This document shows, in pieces, positions 58,964 to 64,000 of a DNA stretch of 64,000 nt (position 1 is the stretch's first letter; each line of letters opens with the position of its first letter). The stretch comes from an uncultured Muribaculaceae bacterium (GTDB taxonomy: Bacteria > Bacteroidota > Bacteroidia > Bacteroidales > Muribaculaceae), in assembly GCA_905233915.1 (NCBI GenBank), contig CAJOFM010000003.1:124001-188000 (forward strand), read 5' to 3'. The notes under the pieces were generated by a model. It was not told the origin of the DNA. It saw nothing but the letters and a program-made list of their open reading frames with translations, and made no database searches. Position numbers and translations under genes: made by a program.

Positions 58964-60926
58964 CGTCTTCGTTTACTAAGTTGTCAATAATAAAGCCCTG
59001 GCGTTCCATGGTGTTCTTGCCCATGAAGAAGGCGAGCATCTGTTTTACGGAGTCTTCCTTGCGCAGCTGCACACGGTCGAGACGCATGTCGGGACCGATG
59101 AAGTCCTTGAACTCGTCGGGCGAGATTTCACCCAAACCTTTGAATCGCGTGATCTCGGCGGCGTCACCCAACTTGTCGAGGGCAGCAAGGCGCTCCTCGT
59201 CATTATAGCAGTAGTAGGTCTCAACCTTCTGCGGTTTGGCCTCGCGCTTGGTCGAACGGTTTTTGCGTTTTGCCTCCTTCTTGTTAAGCACACGGAACAG
59301 AGGCGTCTGCAGGATATAGAGGTGGCCTGTCTTGATGAGCTCGGGGCAGAACTGCAGGAAGTAAGTGAGCAATAGCAGGCGGATGTGCATACCGTCAACA
59401 TCGGCATCGGTAGCGATGATGACCTTGTTGTAGCGCAAACCCTCGATTCCGTCCTCGATATTGAGTGCTGACTGCAGCATCGCGAACTCCGTGTTGATGA
59501 TGACTTTCTTGGGGTCCATGCCAAATGTGTTCAGCGGCTTGCCTCGCAGCGAGAACACGGCCTGGGTTTCCACATCGCGTATCTTGGTGATAGAACCGCT
59601 TGCCGAGAGACCCTCGGTGATGAAGATGGCGGTGTCGCCACGGCGGTCGTTGTCCTTGGGGGCGCGGGAGTCATTGAAGTGGACGCGGCAGTCACGCAGC
59701 TTGTCGTTGTGCAGGGTAGCTTTCTTGACATTCTCGCGCACTTGCTTGCTCACGCCAGCGATGGCCTTGCGCTCGCGCTCGTTATCCTGAATCTTCTTCA
59801 ACAGCACTTCGGCGGTCTCGGGCGCTTTGTGCAGATAGTCGTCAAGTTCCTTCTTGATGAAGTCGTTGATGTACTTGTAGATGGTGGGACCATCTTTCCA
59901 CATGATGCTGCTGCCCAGCTTGATCTTTGTCTGGGACTCAAACACGGGCTCTTCGACCTTGATGCTGATGGCGGCGACGATACCGTTGCGGATGTCGCTA
60001 TATTCAAAGTTCTTGCTGTAGAACTCCTTGATGGTCCTAGAGAGCGCCTCGCGGAAAGCACTTTGATGGGTGCCGCCCTGGGTGGTGTGCTGGCCGTTGA
60101 CAAACGAGTAGAATTCCTCGCCCAATTGGGCCGCATGGGTGATTACCACCTCGATGTCGTTACCCGTGAAGTGCATGAGCGGGTACAGCGGGTCGTTGGT
60201 CATATTCTCCTTCACCAGGTCGCTCAAGCCGTTGCGCGAGTGGTATTTCTTACCGTTGAACGTGAGCGTCAGACCCGTGTTCAGGTAAGAGTAGTTCTTG
60301 ATCATCTGCTCGATGATCTCCTCGCGGAACTCGTAATTCTTGAAGATGCTGCCATCGGGTTTGAAACGTACCAGCGTGCCGTTCTCCTCACCCTCGGCAG
60401 CGGCGATGATGCCGCTTTCCTCCTTGGCCACGCCCTCGTTGTAGAGCACCGATGAGCACTGGCCGTCGCGCACGCTGCGGATGTAGAACTCTGTCGAGAG
60501 GGCATTGACAGCCTTGATACCCACACCGTTCAGACCCACTGAGCGTTTGTAGGTTTGGGTGTCATACTTGGCGCCGGTATTCATCTTGGATGAGGCTGCC
60601 TTGACCTGGTCCAGGGGGATGCCACGTCCGTAGTCGCGGATGGTAACCGTGCCGTCGGCAACGTCAATATCGATGTTGGGCTTGGCATAGCCCGTGTTGA
60701 ACTCGTCAATACTGTTGTCGATGACCTCCTTGATGAGGACGTAAACGCCATCATCGTTCTGGGAGCCGTCACCCAACTTTCCGATGTACATGCCGGGGCG
60801 CTGGCGGATGTGTTCGCGTGGTGATAAAGTAACCAGGCGGTCATAACCGCCGAAGTCGCTTGCTGACTGCTGAGCGCCATCCATAGCGCTATCTTCTGCT
60901 ATCTGATTCTGTTTGTCTTGTGACAT
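58941..60926 (-). CDS. parE: DNA topoisomerase IV subunit B
   Basis: ATPase subunit of the type II topoisomerase that decatenates daughter chromosomes. The 661 residues contain the GHKL ATPase motifs ([31 protein letters not shown]), the transducer domain ([13 protein letters not shown]) and the TOPRIM motifs [10 protein letters not shown] and [11 protein letters not shown] call ParE rather than GyrB from the length and the EGLSASGS form typical of Bacteroidetes topoisomerase IV. The ParC subunit is not downstream in the window; coaD follows instead. Confidence 0.9.
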   Translation of the reverse strand: MSQDKQNQIAEDSAMDGAQQSASDFGGYDRLVTLSPREHIRQRPGMYIGKLGDGSQNDDGVYVLIKEVIDNSIDEFNTGYAKPNIDIDVADGTVTIRDYGRGIPLDQVKAASSKMNTGAKYDTQTYKRSVGLNGVGIKAVNALSTEFYIRSVRDGQCSSVLYNEGVAKEESGIIAAAEGEENGTLVRFKPDGSIFKNYEFREEIIEQMIKNYSYLNTGLTLTFNGKKYHSRNGLSDLVKENMTNDPLYPLMHFTGNDIEVVITHAAQLGEEFYSFVNGQHTTQGGTHQSAFREALSRTIKEFYSKNFEYSDIRNGIVAAISIKVEEPVFESQTKIKLGSSIMWKDGPTIYKYINDFIKKELDDYLHKAPETAEVLLKKIQDNERERKAIAGVSKQVRENVKKATLHNDKLRDCRVHFNDSRAPKDNDRRGDTAIFITEGLSASGSITKIRDVETQAVFSLRGKPLNTFGMDPKKVIINTEFAMLQSALNIEDGIEGLRYNKVIIATDADVDGMHIRLLLLTYFLQFCPELIKTGHLYILQTPLFRVLNKKEAKRKNRSTKREAKPQKVETYYCYNDEERLAALDKLGDAAEITRFKGLGEISPDEFKDFIGPDMRLDRVQLRKEDSVKQMLAFFMGKNTMERQGFIIDNLVNEDDEDITVH

Positions 60927-60955
60927 TCTTTATATAAATTCTGCGTTTTAACCAA

Positions 60956-60963
60956 CAAAGATA
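60956..60963 (-). promoter_or_regulatory. Predicted -7 box for parE-coaD-protease unit
   Basis: On the minus strand TATCTTTG (60963 to 60956) is an exact match. The only nearby TTTG complement (60976-60979) is too close, so the -33 element is unclear. Transcription would start near 60949, about 23 bases before the ATG. Confidence 0.45.
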
Positions 60964-61149
60964 CTAAAAATCCCGCAAACACCATGCCATCGACCCTCAT
61001 CTATAAGGATTATTAACGATTTGATAAGCGTTTAGTGGGCATCTGTCGCCTTCTAAAAATGGGAATGGCCATAAATTTGACGGGAGTAAGGCAAGATATT
61101 GAATGCTGAGACGTTAATATATTGTAATCCGTTAAACCGCTCAGTAGAA

Positions 61150-61602
61150 ATGAAAGCAACCGTTTTTCAAGTGTGGGTGGCTGCTTTGTCTGTCATCTTG
61201 TTGCTCACCTCGTGTGACCCCTTGTCATCGGTGGAATACAATATCCATAACATGACCGAGGACACGGTGACAGTAGCCATGTACAAGGAAATATTAACAT
61301 CAGCATATCAGGGATTTGACATCGTCGAGAATGACAGCGTGACGACTCATTACGGTAAGGAAGACAGCATCAGCGTGGCTGTTTTGGCGCCTCATCAGTA
61401 CATGAGTGTTCAACGGGAATGGAGCGGCATCTATCGCGAGGAGCTTGTGGTCCCAATATGGAAATTCATGAAATCAATCACTGTCGGGGACGTCGAGCTG
61501 TCACCTGAGCGGTGGAATAAAGAATCGGCATGGCACCTCAAGACAACGGGCGGCGGATTGGGTGAAGGCGAGTCCCGTTACTATGACCTCTATCTCAGGT
61601 AA
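61150..61602 (+). CDS. Small predicted lipoprotein
   Basis: A 151-residue protein with a lipoprotein signal peptide ending LLLTSC, lipidated at Cys22. The mature part has short beta-strands (VEYNIHNMTEDTVTVAMY, HQYMSVQREWSG) and resembles Bacteroidales lipoproteins of unknown role. The in-frame ATG at 61099 would add 17 polar residues before the signal peptide, so 61150 is preferred. Divergent from parE and 90 bases before the acyltransferase gene. Confidence 0.7.
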   Translation: MKATVFQVWVAALSVILLLTSCDPLSSVEYNIHNMTEDTVTVAMYKEILTSAYQGFDIVENDSVTTHYGKEDSISVAVLAPHQYMSVQREWSGIYREELVVPIWKFMKSITVGDVELSPERWNKESAWHLKTTGGGLGEGESRYYDLYLR

Positions 61603-61658
61603 TAGACAATTCTGCCAAAAATTGCCTTAATGTTGCAGGGGCGTGTCCAAAAATAAGT

Positions 61659-61666
61659 TACCTTTG
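61659..61666 (+). promoter_or_regulatory. Predicted -7 box for the membrane acyltransferase gene
   Basis: TACCTTTG is an exact match to TAnnTTTG. A TTG at 61633-61635 gives a 23-base spacer, slightly long. Transcription would start near 61673, only 20 bases before the GTG start. Confidence 0.45.
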
Positions 61667-61692
61667 CACATCTATATAATGATTTAGCGCAA

Positions 61693-62718
61693 GTGAATAA
61701 GGTAAGAGATATTCAACTCGATAATTACAGGGCACTGGTGATGATATACATCTTGTGTGTATCCCATGTACTGCATTGGCTATTAAATGCTGGAGAACCC
61801 ATACTCTCGTTGGTGGTGATTGGTACACCGGTTATTTTCTTTGTTTCGGGTGCCGCTCTCTCGGTAAGCCGTTCCAAACGTGGTATCGTGGAAACGGTCA
61901 TCAATCGACTCAAGAGGATTGTAGTGCCATTCTATATCTATGCCATTGTGGCGATAGTCATCGCCGTTGTGGCGACACTGCTGATTCCCAGAATTGAACT
62001 GGTGGGTTTCAGGCCGGTTCGCTTGTCGGACTTCAGCTGGACCGATGCGTTGAAGGTTATTTTTTGCCAGGATGTCCCCCACATCCCCTATATGGCGCAC
62101 TTGTGGTTTATTATCCCTTATCTGATTCTGGCTTGTTCGTTCCCGCTACAGGTGAAGTTGACAAAGCACGTCAATCGTCATGTGTACTTCGTGGCATGTA
62201 TTCTCCTGTTCGTTGTGGTTCAGTCGTTTACACAAAACGCTCTCATCAGAGAGGTGTTGTGTTACAACGTGTTTATCGTTGCGGGATACCTGTACTACAG
62301 GAAATGTGACATGAGGTTGTGCGTGCTCTTGGCGGTTATCGCTTTGGCAGCCTTACTGGTTAACGAATTCTTATTAGGCGGGCATTTCAGCCCGTTGCAG
62401 GACCATAAATTCCCGCCCGATTGGGTGTTCTGTGCCTATAGCCTTTTTGTACTGTGCTTGGTTTCGCTGGTGTTCTGGAAAATACGTGTTCCCCAAAACC
62501 GGCTTTTGCGCATCTGGAACAAGCGAGGTTACACCATGTACCTGTATCAGAGCGTGATTTTTGCAGTGGTGGCAGCATTGCGCCAGCACACCTACGTGAG
62601 CTCTGCGATGCCGGTCGTGAGGGTGCTGACAGATGCGGCCCTTGTCTTTGTGTTGTCAACCGCCCTGTCTTATCTGACTTACCCCCTCGAGCGTTATATC
62701 ATGGATAAGCTGAAATAG
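61693..62718 (+). CDS. Membrane acyltransferase family 3 (second copy)
   Basis: A 341-residue inner-membrane O-acyltransferase with about ten helices. The N-terminal motif VRDIQLDNYRALVMIYILCVSH has the conserved Arg and His. GTG 61693 is the start, because the only nearby upstream ATG reads into a stop after one codon and an internal start at 61741 would cut the motif. It differs from the enzyme at 34438 and is not in a glycan cluster; the substrate is unknown. It runs convergent to the symporter gene with only seven bases between the stops. Confidence 0.85.
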   Translation: MNKVRDIQLDNYRALVMIYILCVSHVLHWLLNAGEPILSLVVIGTPVIFFVSGAALSVSRSKRGIVETVINRLKRIVVPFYIYAIVAIVIAVVATLLIPRIELVGFRPVRLSDFSWTDALKVIFCQDVPHIPYMAHLWFIIPYLILACSFPLQVKLTKHVNRHVYFVACILLFVVVQSFTQNALIREVLCYNVFIVAGYLYYRKCDMRLCVLLAVIALAALLVNEFLLGGHFSPLQDHKFPPDWVFCAYSLFVLCLVSLVFWKIRVPQNRLLRIWNKRGYTMYLYQSVIFAVVAALRQHTYVSSAMPVVRVLTDAALVFVLSTALSYLTYPLERYIMDKLK

Positions 62719-62725
62719 TTCCCGC

Positions 62726-63571
62726 TCAACGGTTCTTGATGAGAGCAACGTAGGTGATGAGGATGACGTTCATCATCAGTGCATAGATGATGGCGGGAAT
62801 AGCAATGATGTCATTGTTGAATACGAGTGGACTGCTGGCGATGGCGATGGCCTGAGCCGCGTTCTGCATACCCACCTCGATAACGATGGTGCGGCGTTCC
62901 TTACCCGTGAGGCGCATGGCGCGGGAGAGTAGGGCACCACTTCCCATAGCCAACAGGATGAGCACGCTGATGGAAAGACCAAGCTGACCGAAGCTGTCGA
63001 TGATGGCGTCACGGTTCTGGATGAAGAATACCGTGGCAAGGAAAATCAGGGCAGGGAAAGCGATGCGGGACAGAATGTTGTGCAGTTTCTCAGCGATTTT
63101 CTCCCACTTCTTCCTCACGGCAATACCCACGGCGATGGGCAGGAACATGAGCACGATGTTCTGCATGAACAGTTTGCCTACGGGCAGATGCACTTGAATG
63201 GCACTGCCGGCTGCTGTGGTAACCCATTCCATGATGAGCGGCACGGTAACCAGCGTGATGATGCTGCTGCAGGCAGTGAGCGACACCGACAGGGCCACAT
63301 CTCCCTTGGCGAGCATCGAGAACACGTTAGACGAACTGCCACCTGGGCAGCAACCGATAAGCACGAAACCGATTAGGAAAATCGGGTCAAGCCCGATAGC
63401 TTTACCAATGAGCCATGCCAGCAAGGGCAAGGCGATAATTTGTCCAATAAGACCGGCCAACACAGGCTTGGGACGTGTTTTAAACAGCTTAAAATCTTCA
63501 ATCTTCAGGTTTAGACCCAGCTCAAACATCAGCAGGGTTAGGATGGGCAAAACAATCCAAATCGTGTTCAT
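62726..63571 (-). CDS. Bile acid:sodium symporter (BASS) family transporter
   Basis: A 281-residue membrane protein with about nine to ten helices. Hallmarks are MFELGLNLKIEDFK, the IGCCPGGSSSNVFSMLAKGDVALSV-like crossover region (GCCPGGSSSN) and EVGMQNAAQAIAIA. I start at ATG 63571, where MNTIWIVLPILTLL matches the family, rather than 36 bases upstream. Bacterial members move bile acids or other organic anions such as pantoate with sodium; the substrate is not determined here. A hairpin at 63609-63643 separates it from the HIT gene. Confidence 0.9.
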   Translation of the reverse strand: MNTIWIVLPILTLLMFELGLNLKIEDFKLFKTRPKPVLAGLIGQIIALPLLAWLIGKAIGLDPIFLIGFVLIGCCPGGSSSNVFSMLAKGDVALSVSLTACSSIITLVTVPLIMEWVTTAAGSAIQVHLPVGKLFMQNIVLMFLPIAVGIAVRKKWEKIAEKLHNILSRIAFPALIFLATVFFIQNRDAIIDSFGQLGLSISVLILLAMGSGALLSRAMRLTGKERRTIVIEVGMQNAAQAIAIASSPLVFNNDIIAIPAIIYALMMNVILITYVALIKNR

Positions 63572-63608
63572 GATTACTTTAGTGTGGTTGATGGTGATAT
63601 CTAACACG

Positions 63609-63643
63609 AAGTACCCACTCCAAGTGTGGCGGAGCGGGTACTT
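63609..63643 (-). terminator. Hairpin after the HIT-protein gene
   Basis: A 13-bp stem with one mismatch (63609-63621 with 63631-63643) lies 20 bases after the HIT stop on the minus strand and just upstream of the symporter start. It is a likely terminator, although the T-run is poor. Confidence 0.6.
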
Positions 63644-63662
63644 GATGAATTATCTCTGTGGC

Positions 63663-64000
63663 TTAGAGCTTGGCAGCTATAGCTGCGGCAATAGCTTGCA
63701 TCTCCTCGGCAGGCAAGGTGAGCTTGGGTCCGCCAAAGGCCATGTCCTTCTCGCTCTGCAGGGGAACGAGGTGGATGTGGCAATGAGGTACCTCAAGACC
63801 TAAAACACCGATGCCGATGCGCTTACAGGGAACGGCCTGCTCAAGGGCCATAGCCACCTTGCGGGCAAATGCCCACAGGCCAGCATATTCCTCCTCGTCG
63901 AGGTCAAACATGTAGTTCACCTCGTGCTTGGGGATAACCAGGGTGTGACCTTTGGCCATGGGGTTGATGTCGAGAAACGCGTAATAGCGGTCATCCTCGG
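63663..64000 (-). CDS. HIT-family protein, 5' end cut by window
   Basis: Histidine-triad nucleotide hydrolase or transferase. The C-terminal part in the window has TLVIPKHEVNYMFDL and the triad PHCHIHLVP. The frame continues upstream of the internal Met at 63959 through DDRYYAFLDINPMAKGH, typical of HIT proteins, and runs off the right edge without a stop. About 112 residues are visible of an expected 130-135. It acts on AMP- or GMP-linked substrates in the cytoplasm. Confidence 0.92.
   Translation of the reverse strand, partial: EDDRYYAFLDINPMAKGHTLVIPKHEVNYMFDLDEEEYAGLWAFARKVAMALEQAVPCKRIGIGVLGLEVPHCHIHLVPLQSEKDMAFGGPKLTLPAEEMQAIAAAIAAKL

Noticed and set aside
59679-60455. 258-residue open frame on the plus strand
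   Set aside because: Antisense to parE; the Val/Leu-rich composition is the usual complement of a highly biased gene.

Overview
The window reads as a chromosomal segment of a Bacteroidales bacterium. The evidence is a set of Bacteroidetes-type promoters (TTTG, 19-21 bases, TAnnTTTG), a C-terminal tail of type IX secretion (T9SS) style, gingipain-type adhesin domains, a tyrosine-rich BY-kinase, inositol-3-phosphate synthase, and GHL10 and SUMF1 proteins carrying dockerin repeats. Dockerins beside T9SS tails suggest Muribaculaceae or Prevotellaceae more than Bacteroides; this is inference. No rRNA, tRNA, CRISPR array, transposase or phage gene was recognised.

Left part (1-8291, minus strand): UDP-glucose dehydrogenase (cut by the window edge), a Wzc-like tyrosine autokinase/chain-length regulator with a Gly-Tyr repeat tail, inositol-3-phosphate synthase, a sugar-phosphate-type nucleotidyltransferase, a HAD hydrolase and PdxA. 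The synthase plus nucleotidyltransferase suggest an activated-inositol route to inositol lipids or surface glycans.

Centre (8697-36540, plus strand): about 31 tightly packed genes behind one good promoter at 8428-8459. Sugar genes include an EpsG-type polymerase, three or four glycosyltransferases, a WcaJ/PglC-type initiating transferase, O- and N-acyltransferases, a NodB-type deacetylase and a DegT aminotransferase. Interleaved with them is an acyl/polyketide-like kit: four acyl carrier proteins, two KAS III enzymes in duplicated ACP-KAS III modules, an acyl-AMP ligase, an SDR reductase, a MaoC-type hydratase, a metallo-beta-lactamase-fold hydrolase, a VOC enzyme and an FkbH-ACP pair. There are also three ATP-grasp genes (one fused to a PglD/NeuD acyltransferase), an ACC-deaminase-like PLP enzyme and a degenerate asparagine-synthetase-like protein. 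The simplest reading is a surface glycan whose amino sugar carries a custom hydroxyacyl group built on ACPs, possibly with glyceryl and amino-acid-like decorations. I see no Wzx flippase, Wza exporter or sugar 4,6-dehydratase here. This is the best candidate for an undescribed system.

Right part (36606-64000): a lipoprotein, two GHL10 glycosidase-like proteins, a MarC protein, HydE in an operon with a transglutaminase-like protein, pyrE with a small partner, two dockerin-SUMF1 proteins, a sodium:solute symporter, a PrsW-type protease, two tandem T9SS-tailed secreted proteins, an S41 protease, coaD, topoisomerase IV subunit B, a small lipoprotein, a membrane acyltransferase, a bile-acid:sodium-type symporter and a HIT protein (cut by the right edge).

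Two genes look recently disrupted. A 4-base tandem duplication at 50694-50701 puts the signal peptide of a dockerin-SUMF1 protein out of frame, and an 11-base deletion near 53766 separates a secreted protein from its T9SS tail.
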